Source of the DNA: Conexibacter sp.
GTDB lineage: Bacteria > Actinomycetota > Thermoleophilia > Solirubrobacterales > Solirubrobacteraceae
Reading direction: 5' to 3'
Length of the DNA: 11,712 nt
Assembly (NCBI GenBank): GCA_025964295.1
Contig: JAOPZD010000423.1
Location: forward strand, 1-11,712
The notes below the pieces were generated by a model that saw nothing but the letters and a program-made list of their open reading frames with translations, had not been told where the DNA came from and searched no databases. Below are positions 1 to 7,317 of this stretch, piece after piece. Each line of letters opens with the position of its first letter. Position 1 is the first letter of the stretch. Position numbers and translations under genes: made by a program.

Positions 1-675
1 GCCGATGTGCAGGCCGCAGACGGCCGTCGCGCCCCAGCGCTCGCGCGGGGAGATCGCGCGCCAGAACGCGTCGTCGTCGGGGTGGGCCAGCCAGTCGGCG
101 AGCGGGCCGAAGCGGCCGGCCAGCGTCGCGAGGTCGTGCGCGGCCGGGTCGACGCCGAGCAGATCGCTCGCCACCCAGCTCAGCAGGAAGCTCAGCTGCA
201 CCGCGCCGCCGCGGTGGGTCCAGCCGTCGTGGTACTGCGCGGCGGTCTCGATCGTGCTGCAGGCCAGCAGGCCGTCGGGCGCGGTGCCGGCGGCCAGCAG
301 CGCCGCAGCGCCGCAGTAGGAGGTCCCGTACGTCGCCACGCGCCCGTCGCACCACGGCTGCTCGCGCAGCCAGGCGATGGCGTCGGCGCCGTCGGCGGGC
401 TCCTGGAAGAAGGGGTCGAACGCGCCGTCGGACGCGCAGCGCCCGCGGACGTCGGCGATGACGACCGACCAGCCGGCGTCCACCGCGCGGGCGGGCTCCA
501 GGCCCTGGTGGTGGATCGCTCCCAGCGACGCGCCCTTGCCGTAGGGCGTGCGCTGCAGCAGCACCGGTCCGGCGGCGGCCTGCTCGGCCGCTCGCCAGAC
601 GTCGGCCCGCAGCGTCGTCCCGTCGCCCATCGGCACCGGGACGTCGCGGTCGATGATGATGGTGTTGGTGTGCAT
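1..675 (-). CDS. CocE/NonD-family (peptidase S15-like) alpha/beta hydrolase, 3' end outside window
   Basis: The 225 visible codons are the N-terminal part of a serine hydrolase of the CocE / X-Pro dipeptidyl-peptidase (S15) group, which cleave esters, amides or acyl groups. Visible landmarks are an opening strand with VPVPMGDG (residues 12-19), RTPYGK (42-47), DVRGR (75-79) and the nucleophile elbow GTSYCG with Ser119. In CocE the nucleophile is Ser117 and Tyr44 helps form the oxyanion hole; Ser119 and Tyr45 match these in position. The catalytic Asp and His lie beyond the left edge. I chose the ATG at 675 because the family begins just before the VPM.DG strand and a hairpin fills the space upstream. 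An in-frame ATG at 723 overlaps the stop of the upstream gene (TGATG) and would add 16 Ala-rich residues; neither start has a clear ribosome binding site. It is probably the last or a late gene of the sugar-import operon. The substrate is unknown; removing acyl groups from an imported sugar is an inference. Confidence 0.85.
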   Translation of the reverse strand, partial: MHTNTIIIDRDVPVPMGDGTTLRADVWRAAEQAAAGPVLLQRTPYGKGASLGAIHHQGLEPARAVDAGWSVVIADVRGRCASDGAFDPFFQEPADGADAIAWLREQPWCDGRVATYGTSYCGAAALLAAGTAPDGLLACSTIETAAQYHDGWTHRGGAVQLSFLLSWVASDLLGVDPAAHDLATLAGRFGPLADWLAHPDDDAFWRAISPRERWGATAVCGLHIG

Positions 676-685
676 GTACGGCGAC

Positions 686-717
686 CGGGCGGGCGCCGCG
701 TGTGCGACGCCCGCCCG
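686..717 (-). other. Intercistronic GC stem-loop after the sugar-binding-protein gene
   Basis: The arms CGGGCGGGCG (686-695) and CGCCCGCCCG (708-717) are perfect 10-bp complements. After one C-A mismatch, three more pairs (697-699 with 704-706) close a 4-base loop. The structure lies 5 bases past the binding-protein stop and 10 bases before the preferred hydrolase ATG. There is no T-run, so it is not a classic intrinsic terminator. Hairpins after binding-protein genes in sugar ABC operons are known to block 3' decay or cause partial termination, raising binding-protein levels over downstream genes. That role is inferred here. If the hydrolase really starts at 723, the hairpin would lie inside its coding region. 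Confidence 0.6.
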
Positions 718-722
718 CGACA

Positions 723-1817
723 TCAGAAGTCGAACTTGTCGATGTTCTGCGCGTTGAACCGCGTCAGCGGACCGAGGATGACCTCGCCGTCCTTGCCGAT
801 GGTGCGGCTGCCGAGCTTGCCGGCCTTGAACGACTCGCCCTCGGCGCCGGTGATCTGGCCCGAGACGAGCGCCGCGGCGGCCATGCCGCCGAGGTAGCCG
901 ACGTCCGCCGGGTTCCAGAGGCCGAACTCCTTGACGGTGCCGTCCTTGACGAACTTGCGCATCTGGTTCGGCGTGCCGAGGCCCGTCAGCGCGACCTTGC
1001 CCTTCTTGGGGGACTTGCTCAGGTAGCGCGCCGCGGCGGCGATGCCGACCGTCGTGGGCGAGATGATGCCCTTGAGGTTCGGGTAGGCCGACAGCAGGCC
1101 CTGCGTCTCCTGGAAGGACTTCTGGTCGTCGTCGTCGCCGTAGGCGACCTTGACCAGCTTCATGCCGGAGTACTCGGGCTTCTTGAGCTCCGACTTCATC
1201 ACCTTGATCCAGGAGTTCTGGTTCGGCGCGTTGGCCGTGGCCGAGAGGATCGCGATGTCGCCCTTGCCGCCGATCTGCTCGGAGAGGATCTTGACCTCGT
1301 CGGCGCCGATCGTCTGGACCGTCGCCTGGTTGATGAACACCGTGCGGGCGTCCTTGGCGACGTCGGAGTCCTGCGTGACGACCTTGATGCCCTTGGCCGC
1401 GGCCTGCTTCAGCGCCGGGGCGACCGCATCAGGGTCGTTGCCCGCGATGATGATCGCGTCGGGCTTCTGCTGGATCGTCGACTGGATGATCGGGACCTGC
1501 GTCGAGGCGCCGGCGTCGGTCGGGCCCTTGCGGGTGAACGTGCCGCCGATCGAGGTGATCGCGGCCTTGGTGCCGTTGTCCTCGATGTCCTCGTACGGGT
1601 TGCCCAGCTGCTTGGGGATCTGGACGACCTTGATGCCCTTCTTGATGGGGGCGTTCGGGTTCGCCTTCCCGGAGCCGCTGCTGTTGGTCGCGGCGGCCGC
1701 CGAGCTGTCGGACGACTTGTTGTCGTTCTTGGTGCTGCCGCACGCGGTGGCGAACACCGAAAGTGCTAGAACGGCCGCCGACGCGGCCGAGAGCCGGGTG
1801 GCTCGTGACAGGATCAT
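723..1817 (-). CDS. rhaS: Sugar ABC transporter substrate-binding lipoprotein, RhaS-like (rhamnose / AI-2 type)
   Basis: A 364-residue periplasmic-binding-protein-like lipoprotein that captures a sugar outside the membrane and hands it to the permeases. Residues 1-26 form a lipoprotein signal: basic start, hydrophobic core, then ATAC with the lipidated Cys26, followed by a Ser/Asn/Gly-rich tether to about residue 52. The body is a type-1 sugar-binding fold. It carries segments I recognise from RhaS-family proteins, including LGNPY, GNDPDAVAPALKQA, TQDSDV, INQATVQTIG, GDDDDQKSFQE, ISPTTVGIAAAARYL and TGLGTPNQMR, ending NIDKFDF. The ATG at 1817 is supported by a strong AGGAGG site and by the signal peptide; the open frame upstream runs through the permease gene and is not coding. 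Its start overlaps the RhaQ stop as ATGA. AI-2 binding proteins of the LsrB type are a related alternative, but the motifs fit RhaS better. Confidence 0.9.
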   Translation of the reverse strand: MILSRATRLSAASAAVLALSVFATACGSTKNDNKSSDSSAAAATNSSGSGKANPNAPIKKGIKVVQIPKQLGNPYEDIEDNGTKAAITSIGGTFTRKGPTDAGASTQVPIIQSTIQQKPDAIIIAGNDPDAVAPALKQAAAKGIKVVTQDSDVAKDARTVFINQATVQTIGADEVKILSEQIGGKGDIAILSATANAPNQNSWIKVMKSELKKPEYSGMKLVKVAYGDDDDQKSFQETQGLLSAYPNLKGIISPTTVGIAAAARYLSKSPKKGKVALTGLGTPNQMRKFVKDGTVKEFGLWNPADVGYLGGMAAAALVSGQITGAEGESFKAGKLGSRTIGKDGEVILGPLTRFNAQNIDKFDF

Positions 1818-2860
1818 GCGCTCTCCTCCTGTGGCCTGGACGTGTCGACCCGCGTACGCCAGGGCCACTGCCGGCGTCCGTGGAAGCTGTGGGCGCGCGC
1901 TTCCCGTGCGCGCACGACGAGGTTGGGCACCAGGACCGAGCCGATCAGCAGGACGCCCGTGACGATCTGGATCCAGTAGCTGGAGATCGAGTTGCTGAGC
2001 GTCAAGGCCTTGTTGATGGACCCGAGCAGGGCGAGCGCCAGGACGACGCCGCCGATGGTGCCCTTGCCGCCGAAGATCGAGACCCCGCCGAGCACGACGG
2101 CGGTGACCGCCGTGAGCTCGAAGCCGGTGCCGACGTTGGCCGCCGCGGTCGAGTTGCGCAGCGAGATCACGACGCCCGCGAGGCCGGCGACCGCGCCGGA
2201 CATCACGAACAGCCACAGCTTGATCCGCTTGACGCGCACGCCGCTGAACCGCGCGGCCTCCTCGTTGGCGCCGATGGCGAACACCTTGCGGCCGAAGCCG
2301 GTCGCGTGCAGCAGCACGCCGAAGGCGATCGCCAGGGCGGCGAACAGGATCATGGTGTTGGGGATCGCGGTCCCGGCGAAGTTGCCGAACGCGCGGTCGG
2401 TCCACTGCGCGGGGAAGTCGGTGACCGACTGGTCGCCGATCACGACGAACGCGAGGCCGCGGAACAGCGACAGCGTGCCGATCGTCACCGCCAGCGACGG
2501 CAGGCCGAAGCGCGTGACGAGGATCCCGTTGATCGCGCCGCACGCGGCGCCGATCAGGATGCACTCGACCATGATCAGCTCGATCGGCTGGCCGGCGTTC
2601 CACAGCTCGCCCATGCAGGCGCTGGAGAGCGCGAGCACCGAGGCGACCGACAGGTCGATCTCGGCGGCCACGACGACGAGCGCCAGCGGCAGCGCCATCA
2701 GCGCCACCTCCGACAGGTCGAGCGAGGCGGTGGTGAACGAGTCGGCCGACAGGAAGTCCGACGACAGGCCGGACCCGACGACCCAGGCGACGAGGATCAG
2801 GCCGACGATCAGCGTCTCCCAGCGCATCAGGCGCTGGACCAGGGTGGACTCAGCCGGCAC
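1814..2860 (-). CDS. rhaQ: Sugar ABC transporter permease, RhaQ-like (CUT2 family)
   Basis: A 348-residue inner-membrane permease, one of two different subunits forming the sugar channel. It is hydrophobic over nearly its whole length. It carries the BPD_transp_2 landmarks: EIDLSV at 67-72, VTIGTLSLFRGLAF at 125-138, and the cytoplasmic loop AIGANEEAARFSGV at 195-208 that contacts the ATPase, then GTGFELTAVTAVVLGG and a glycine-rich FGGKGT turn. The last 30 or so residues are polar. The GTG start at 2860 has AGAGGAG at 2869-2875, 8 bases upstream, and overlaps the end of the preceding permease gene by 11 bases; an ATG at 2827 is the alternative and would remove 11 residues. Its TGA overlaps the next gene as ATGA. 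Which permease is P and which Q rests on sequence style (NEEAARFSG resembles RhaQ) and gene order; the CUT2 permease assignment is firm. Confidence 0.88.
   Translation of the reverse strand: MPAESTLVQRLMRWETLIVGLILVAWVVGSGLSSDFLSADSFTTASLDLSEVALMALPLALVVVAAEIDLSVASVLALSSACMGELWNAGQPIELIMVECILIGAACGAINGILVTRFGLPSLAVTIGTLSLFRGLAFVVIGDQSVTDFPAQWTDRAFGNFAGTAIPNTMILFAALAIAFGVLLHATGFGRKVFAIGANEEAARFSGVRVKRIKLWLFVMSGAVAGLAGVVISLRNSTAAANVGTGFELTAVTAVVLGGVSIFGGKGTIGGVVLALALLGSINKALTLSNSISSYWIQIVTGVLLIGSVLVPNLVVRAREARAHSFHGRRQWPWRTRVDTSRPQEESA
1823..1830 (-). promoter_or_regulatory. Strong ribosome binding site of the binding-protein gene
   Basis: On the minus strand the site reads AGGAGGAG, with the AGGAGG core 7 bases before the ATG at 1817. 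It lies inside the 3' end of the upstream permease gene. This is among the strongest ribosome binding sites in the operon, fitting a need for excess binding protein, and it fixes the start codon. Confidence 0.8.
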
Positions 2861-3908
2861 GGCGGGCGCTCCTCTGTCGAAGGGCGGCGTCCAGGCGCAG
2901 CCCGATCCAGCGGTCGAAGGCGATCGCGACGATCAGCAGCGTGCCGATGGCGGCCTGCTGCCAGAACGCGTCGACCTTGAGGACGATCAGCGACGAGGTG
3001 ATCGTCCCCAGCAGCACGGCGCCGATCGCCGCGCCGTAGACGCTGCCGCTGCCGCCGTTGATCGTCACGCCGCCGACGACGGCCGCGGCGATGACGGTGA
3101 ACTCATAGCCGGTGCCGGCCGTCGCGTCGACGGTCCCGAAGCGCGCGGTGAACAGCACGCCGCCCAGCCCGGCCAGCGCGCCGGCCATGACGAAGGCGCC
3201 CCAGACGCGGCGGCCGGTGCGCACGCCGGCCAGCCGCGCGGCATCGGGGCTGGAGCCGATCGCGTAGAGCTCGCGGCCCGACCGGAAGTCGCGCAGGTAT
3301 TGGCCCACGAGCAGCACGACGACCAGCGCGATGACCGCCAGCGTCGGCACCCCGAGGATCGAGCCGGTCCCGATGTTCAGGAACGAGTCCGGCAGCGTCT
3401 CGGCGTTGACCTGGCGGCCGTCGGTCCACAGGAACGCGAGGCCGCGCAAGGCGTACAACGTGCCCAGCGTGACGACCAGCGCGGGAACGCGGCCGAAGGT
3501 GACCAGCCAGCCGTTCAGCGCACCAGCCGCCGCGCCGAGCCCCATCCCGAGGAGGAAGATGATGGGGATCGGCAGCGACGGGTGGTCGCTCAGCAGCGTC
3601 CCGGCCATGAAGGCGCTCAACGCGAGCACCGAGCTGACCGAGAGGTCGACGTTGCGCGTGATGAGCACGAGCGTCTGACCTGCCGCGAGGATGGCGAAGA
3701 TGGCCGCGTTGAGCGCGAGGTTGCGCAGCGAGTCGGCGTCGAGGAAGCGCGGCTCCATGATCGCGGTGACCGCGATCAGCAGCGCGAGCGCGCCGACGAT
3801 GCCCAGCTCGCGGACGCGGAAGACGACGTCGGTCAGGCGCCGCGCCTGCGCGCCGGGCTCGCCGACGACCTCGTTGCCGCCGGGCGCCGACTCGACCTGG
3901 GCGCTCAT
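2850..3908 (-). CDS. rhaP: Sugar ABC transporter permease, RhaP-like (CUT2 family)
   Basis: A 352-residue membrane permease that pairs with the following permease. After a polar cytoplasmic N-terminus of about 33 residues come successive hydrophobic segments. The landmarks are TRNVDLSV near 84-91, [17 protein letters not shown] at 143-159, the ATPase-contact loop [14 protein letters not shown] at 216-229 and [18 protein letters not shown] at 263-280. Equivalent motifs occur in the same order in the other permease, as expected for two paralogous CUT2 subunits. The ATG at 3908 overlaps the ATPase stop as ATGA. Only a weak GAGG lies 7 bases upstream, so translation probably depends on coupling to the ATPase gene. 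Confidence 0.88.
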   Translation of the reverse strand: MSAQVESAPGGNEVVGEPGAQARRLTDVVFRVRELGIVGALALLIAVTAIMEPRFLDADSLRNLALNAAIFAILAAGQTLVLITRNVDLSVSSVLALSAFMAGTLLSDHPSLPIPIIFLLGMGLGAAAGALNGWLVTFGRVPALVVTLGTLYALRGLAFLWTDGRQVNAETLPDSFLNIGTGSILGVPTLAVIALVVVLLVGQYLRDFRSGRELYAIGSSPDAARLAGVRTGRRVWGAFVMAGALAGLGGVLFTARFGTVDATAGTGYEFTVIAAAVVGGVTINGGSGSVYGAAIGAVLLGTITSSLIVLKVDAFWQQAAIGTLLIVAIAFDRWIGLRLDAALRQRSARRAG

Positions 3909-5422
3909 GCCGCCGCCGCCTCGGTCCGGCCGGTCGCGGCGCGCATGATGCGCTCCTCGTCGGCCTCGGCCCGCGGGATCTCGCCGGTCAGCCGGCCCTC
4001 GTGCATCACCAGGACGCGGTCTGCCATGCCGAGCACCTCCGGGAGCTCAGAGGAGATCATCAGGACGGCGAGGCCCTGGCCGGCGAGGTCGCTCAGCAGC
4101 CGGTGGACCTCGCTCTTGGTGCCGACGTCGATGCCGCGCGTGGGCTCGTCGACGATCAGCACCTTGGGCTCGGTCGACAGCCACTTGGCCAGCACGACCT
4201 TCTGCTGGTTGCCGCCCGAGAGCGTGCCGACGGAGTCGTTGAGCGAGTGGAACTTGAGCTGCAGCCGCTGCGCCCACTCCTCGGCCATGATCCGCTCGGC
4301 CTTGCCGGCGATCAGCCCCAGCCTGGTCAGCCGCGCGAGGCTGGTGATCGTCGCGTTGCGCTTGATCGACAGCTCCATGACGAGGCCCTGCTGGCGGCGG
4401 TCCTCGGGCACGAAGGCCAGGCCCGCGGCCATCGCGGCGGTCGGCTTGCCGTTGGGCAGCCGCCGGCCCTCGACCTCGACGAGGCCGCCGTCGGCCTTGT
4501 CGATGCCGAAGATCGCGCGGGCCACCTCGCTGCGCCCGGCGCCGACGAGGCCGGCCAGCGCGACGATCTCGCCCGCGCGGACCTCGAAGGAGATGTCGGT
4601 GAAGACGCCCTCGCGCGTGAGGCGCTGGACGGAGAGCAGCGGCGCGCCGATCTCCGCGACGGTCTTGGGGAACAGCGCGTCGAGGTCGCGGCCGACCATC
4701 CGGCGCACGAGGTCGTCCTCGGTCAGGTCGGCGGTCCTCTCGTCGGAGACGACCGCGCCGTCGCGCATCACCGTGACGGTCTCGGCGATCGCGAAGACCT
4801 CCTCGAGGCGGTGCGAGATGAACAGGATCCCCGCGCCGCGCTCCTGCAGCGCGCGGACGACGCCGAACAGGCGCGCGACCTCGGGGCCGCTGAGCGCCGC
4901 GGTGGGCTCGTCCATGATCAGGACGCGCGCGTCGAAGGACAAGGCCTTGGCGATCTCGACGACCTGCTGGTCGGCGATCGACAGGCCGCGCACGGGGCGG
5001 TCGGCGTCGAGGCGGACGCCGAGGCGCGTGAGCAGCTCGGAGGCCTGCTGGTGCAGGGCCTTGCGGTCGATCCGGCGCAGCGCGCCGAGCGGGTGGCGGC
5101 CCATCGCGATGTTCTCCGCGACGCTGAGGTCGGGGAACAGCGTGGGCTCCTGGTAGATGACGGCGATGCCGGCGTCGCGCGCGTCGGTCGGGTTGTGGAA
5201 GACGACCTCCTGGCCGTCGACCAGCAGCGCGCCGTCGTCGGGCTGGGTGACGCCGCCGAGCACCTTGACGAGCGTCGACTTGCCGGCGCCGTTCTCGCCG
5301 ACGAGCGCGCGGACCTCGCCGGGGCGGATCGCCAGCGTGCCGTCGCGCAGGGCGCGGACGGCGCCGTAGCTCTTCTGGGCCTTCTCGAGCGCCAGCAGCG
5401 GCGTGGCGGGGGAGTCGCTCAC
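3905..5422 (-). CDS. rhaT: Sugar ABC transporter ATPase with two nucleotide-binding domains, RhaT-like
   Basis: A 505-residue cytoplasmic ATPase that powers the two permeases; one chain holds both ABC domains, as in RbsA, XylG and RhaT of the CUT2 family. Domain 1 has Walker [10 protein letters not shown] at 42-50, Q-loop Gln91, a degenerate signature SIADQQ at 148-153, Walker B VLIMDEP at 167-173 and switch His204. Domain 2 has a Walker A in which Lys is replaced by Arg (GAGRSE, Arg297), a canonical LSGGNQQ at 401-407, Walker B VLIVDEP at 421-427, and Ser457/458 where a switch His would be. This asymmetry is normal for the family. The GTG at 5422 is chosen because GAGGAGG at 5427-5433 precedes it by 4 bases and it overlaps the regulator's TGA as GTGA. 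The frame stays open far upstream, but that part is a shadow of the regulator gene. The bacterial sugar-ATPase family is certain; rhamnose is inferred from neighbours. Confidence 0.92.
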   Translation of the reverse strand: MSDSPATPLLALEKAQKSYGAVRALRDGTLAIRPGEVRALVGENGAGKSTLVKVLGGVTQPDDGALLVDGQEVVFHNPTDARDAGIAVIYQEPTLFPDLSVAENIAMGRHPLGALRRIDRKALHQQASELLTRLGVRLDADRPVRGLSIADQQVVEIAKALSFDARVLIMDEPTAALSGPEVARLFGVVRALQERGAGILFISHRLEEVFAIAETVTVMRDGAVVSDERTADLTEDDLVRRMVGRDLDALFPKTVAEIGAPLLSVQRLTREGVFTDISFEVRAGEIVALAGLVGAGRSEVARAIFGIDKADGGLVEVEGRRLPNGKPTAAMAAGLAFVPEDRRQQGLVMELSIKRNATITSLARLTRLGLIAGKAERIMAEEWAQRLQLKFHSLNDSVGTLSGGNQQKVVLAKWLSTEPKVLIVDEPTRGIDVGTKSEVHRLLSDLAGQGLAVLMISSELPEVLGMADRVLVMHEGRLTGEIPRAEADEERIMRAATGRTEAAAA

Positions 5423-6234
5423 GCGGCCTCCTCGGTGGTGGGGACGGTGTGCAGCGCGACGCCGAGGGCGGCGAGCGGTGCGAGCTCGTCCTCCTCGATG
5501 CCGCAGGTGAGGATCCGCGTGACCTCGGCGACCGGGGCGATCACGCTCAGGCCGCGGGACTCGAGCTTGGACTGGTCGATCAGCAGGATCGGGTCGGTCG
5601 CGCGGCGCAGCATGGTGCGCTTGACCTCGGCCTCGAGGCTGTCGGCGTCGGTCAGGACGCCGTCGGGCGTGACGCCCTTGACGGAGAAGAAGAAGCGGTC
5701 GGCGTAGTGCGACTGGACGGCGGTCGTCGCGACCGGGCCGACGAACGAGCGGGTCAGGCGGCGCAGCGTGCCGCCGATGGCGATCAGCTCGGCGGGCGAG
5801 CTCGGGTGCGAGGCGACGAGCTCCATGATCGGCTGCGAGTTGGTCAGCAGCGTCACGCGCAGGTTGCGCTCCAGCAGCTCGCGGGCCACGTGGTAGGCGG
5901 TGGAGGAGGAGTCCAGGAAGACGCTGTCCTCCTCGGCGACGAGCTCGGCGGCGGCGCGGGCCAGCGCGAGCTTGGCGCCGGAGCTGCGGGTGAGGCGCGA
6001 GAGGAACGAGTCCTCGTGGCCGGCGGCGGTGGGGAGGACGGCGCCGCCGTGGGTGCGGCGGGCCACCCCGCGGCGCTCGAGCTCGGCCAGATCGCGGCGG
6101 GCGGTCATCGAGGACACGCCGAAGCGCTCCTCCATCTGGGCGACGGTCACCGACCCGTCGGTGCGGAGCATGTCCGCGATCTCCTGCCGACGCACATGAG
6201 CGATCGTGCGCCCTTCTGTTTGACCTGACCCCAT
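5419..6234 (-). CDS. DeoR-family transcriptional repressor of the sugar-import operon
   Basis: A 271-residue cytoplasmic regulator. Residues about 14-66 form the DeoR winged helix-turn-helix ([39 protein letters not shown]). Residues about 85-245 form the DeoRC effector domain, with [55 protein letters not shown] and ILLIDQSKL. Proteins of this family usually repress sugar operons and are released by a phosphorylated sugar. The ATG at 6234 has GGAGGG 4 bases upstream; the longer frame would need a TTG at 6264 without such a site. It is the first gene of the operon, so it is probably autoregulated through the promoter dyad just upstream. A DeoR-type RhaR controls rhamnose genes in rhizobia, which fits the RhaS-like binding protein, but I do not assign the symbol. 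Confidence 0.9.
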   Translation of the reverse strand: MGSGQTEGRTIAHVRRQEIADMLRTDGSVTVAQMEERFGVSSMTARRDLAELERRGVARRTHGGAVLPTAAGHEDSFLSRLTRSSGAKLALARAAAELVAEEDSVFLDSSSTAYHVARELLERNLRVTLLTNSQPIMELVASHPSSPAELIAIGGTLRRLTRSFVGPVATTAVQSHYADRFFFSVKGVTPDGVLTDADSLEAEVKRTMLRRATDPILLIDQSKLESRGLSVIAPVAEVTRILTCGIEEDELAPLAALGVALHTVPTTEEAA

Positions 6235-6257
6235 ACGACCCTCCGACCCGGCGAAAC

Positions 6258-6296
6258 CGAACAAGAACGATCAGACACGAACATCGACGCCGTGTC
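6258..6296. promoter_or_regulatory. Candidate operator overlapping the operon promoter
   Basis: Two symmetric elements overlie the promoter. First, GACACG (6274-6279) and CGTGTC (6291-6296) form a perfect 6-bp inverted repeat with an 11-bp gap that spans from the -35 to the edge of the -10. Second, CGAACA occurs at 6258-6263 and 6278-6283, exactly 20 bp apart (two helical turns), with a related AGAACG at 6264-6269 between them. DeoR-family repressors often bind repeated or dyad sites containing GTTC/GAAC; E. coli GlpR sites are an example. Binding here would block RNA polymerase. Which element the regulator uses cannot be told from one sequence. Confidence 0.5.
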
Positions 6297-6298
6297 AA
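6270..6298 (-). promoter_or_regulatory. Sigma-70-type promoter of the sugar-import operon
   Basis: On the minus strand a perfect -35 box TTGACA (6298-6293) is followed by 17 bp and the -10 box TCTGAT (6275-6270), which matches TATAAT at 4 of 6 positions. Transcription would start near 6263, giving a leader of about 29 bases before the regulator ATG at 6234. Such a consensus -35 at ideal spacing is conspicuous in this GC-rich sequence. Confidence 0.7.
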
Positions 6299-6354
6299 GT
6301 GGCGAATGTCGCTCGCCCGGCTCAACCCCCGCGCCCACGGGTAGTCACGGACCC

Positions 6355-7317
6355 ATGAGCTTCGACGACGCCGGCCTGCGCTTCGGCATCCACGCCGGCC
6401 AGCAGCACGCGACCTTCGACGAGTACCTGGCGCTGTGGCGCCTGGCCGAGGACGTCGGGCTGGACTGGGCCTCGGTCTTCGACCACTTCCTGTCGATCCA
6501 GTCCGACCCGACCGGCCCGTGCTTCGAGGGCTTCACGCTGCTGGCCGCGATGGCCGCCCACACCACGCGGCTGCGCTGCGGGATCGTCGTGACCGGCGTG
6601 ACCTACCGCAACCCGGCGGTGCTGGCCAACATGGCGGCGACGATCGACCACATCTCGGGCGGGCGGCTGGAGCTCGGCCTCGGCGCCGCCTGGTATGAGG
6701 ACGAGCACCGCCAGTACGGCATCCCGTTCCCGCGCATCGGCGTCCGCATGGACATGCTCGACGAGGCCTGCCGGATCGTGAAGGCGCTGTGGACGCAGGA
6801 GACCGCGACGGTCGCGGGCGAGCACTTCTCCGTCCAGGACGCGCGCTGCGAGCCCAAGCCGCTGCAGTCGCCGCTGCCGCTGTGGATCGGCGGCTCGGGC
6901 GAGAAGCGCACGCTGCGGATCGTCGCCGAGCACGCCGACGGCTGGGACACGTTCTTCGGCGACGTCGCCGAGTACCAGCACAAGCTCGACGTCCTCGGGC
7001 GCCACTGCGCCGACGTCGGCCGCGACCCCGCCACGATCCGCAAGCAGGTCGTCCTGCGCGCGATCCTCGGCGACACCGAGGCCGAGGCGAACGACCGCGC
7101 CCGCGAGCGCGCCGACGCGGCCGGCCTGGACGTTGCCCAGATGACCGACGGCATGGTCGTCGGCACGCCCGCGCAGTGCGCGGCGCGCCTGGAGGACCAC
7201 CGCCGCCTCGGCGTCGCCGACTTCCTCCTGCTGGCCCGCCCGCCCGCGGACGAGCGGACGATCGGGCTGTTCGCCCGCGAGGTCGGGCCCGCGCTGCGGG
7301 CGGCCGACCAGGCCTAG
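6355..7317 (+). CDS. LLM-class (luciferase-like) flavin oxidoreductase, probably F420-dependent
   Basis: A 320-residue cytoplasmic oxidoreductase with the luciferase-like TIM-barrel fold. Family landmarks are [10 protein letters not shown] at 8-17, SVFDHFL at 40-46, [22 protein letters not shown] near 70-91, [18 protein letters not shown] at 101-118, [13 protein letters not shown] at 175-187 and [12 protein letters not shown] at 268-279. The pattern resembles actinobacterial F420-dependent members rather than FMN-dependent two-component ones, though the cofactor is inferred and the substrate cannot be predicted. The ATG at 6355 fits the family start; a GTG at 6292 would add 21 unlikely residues. 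No ribosome binding site or convincing promoter lies before the ATG, so a leaderless transcript is possible. It is divergent from the sugar operon across a 120-bp gap. Its TAG overlaps the convergent GH15 stop within CTAG. Confidence 0.88.
   Translation: MSFDDAGLRFGIHAGQQHATFDEYLALWRLAEDVGLDWASVFDHFLSIQSDPTGPCFEGFTLLAAMAAHTTRLRCGIVVTGVTYRNPAVLANMAATIDHISGGRLELGLGAAWYEDEHRQYGIPFPRIGVRMDMLDEACRIVKALWTQETATVAGEHFSVQDARCEPKPLQSPLPLWIGGSGEKRTLRIVAEHADGWDTFFGDVAEYQHKLDVLGRHCADVGRDPATIRKQVVLRAILGDTEAEANDRARERADAAGLDVAQMTDGMVVGTPAQCAARLEDHRRLGVADFLLLARPPADERTIGLFAREVGPALRAADQA
7281..7309. terminator. Possible bidirectional hairpin at a convergent gene junction
   Basis: GGTCGG (7281-7286) pairs with CCGACC (7304-7309), and GCCCGC (7287-7292) pairs with GCGGGC (7296-7301), leaving a GCT loop and a two-base GG bulge at 7302-7303. 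Twelve pairs form in all. The structure sits in the last codons of the LLM oxidoreductase gene and 4 bases past the GH15 stop on the other strand. No T-run follows on either strand, so termination is unproven; actinobacterial terminators often lack the T-run. It could also be a chance product of GC-rich codons. Confidence 0.4.

Noticed and set aside
723..2603. A 626-codon version of the binding-protein gene starting inside the upstream permease gene
   Set aside because: The added part is an Arg-rich out-of-frame reading of the permease. A lipoprotein signal and a strong ribosome binding site place the true start at 1817.
4500..4560. Loss of the Walker A lysine in the second ATPase domain as a sign of a broken gene
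   Set aside because: Arg in place of Lys in the second domain is usual in CUT2 sugar ATPases such as RbsA, so it is a family trait.
1992..5156. A plus-strand open frame of 1054 codons opposite the permease and ATPase genes
   Set aside because: It is antisense to three well-recognised genes and its translation is low-complexity Arg/Ser/Ala/Thr-rich with no family motif. GC-rich coding DNA has few stop codons on the opposite strand.
6301..6317. Short inverted repeat GGCGA-N7-TCGCC before the LLM gene as a regulatory site
   Set aside because: Five pairs in GC-rich DNA are expected by chance, and nothing else supports it.
3905..6325. An 806-codon version of the ATPase gene that could look like a fusion with an upstream domain
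   Set aside because: The upstream part is an out-of-frame reading of the DeoR gene. The GTG at 5422 has its own ribosome binding site and begins exactly where ABC homology begins.
6342..6347. TAGTCA as a -10 box for a leaderless LLM transcript
   Set aside because: It lacks the final T of TAnnnT and no -35 box lies at the right distance.
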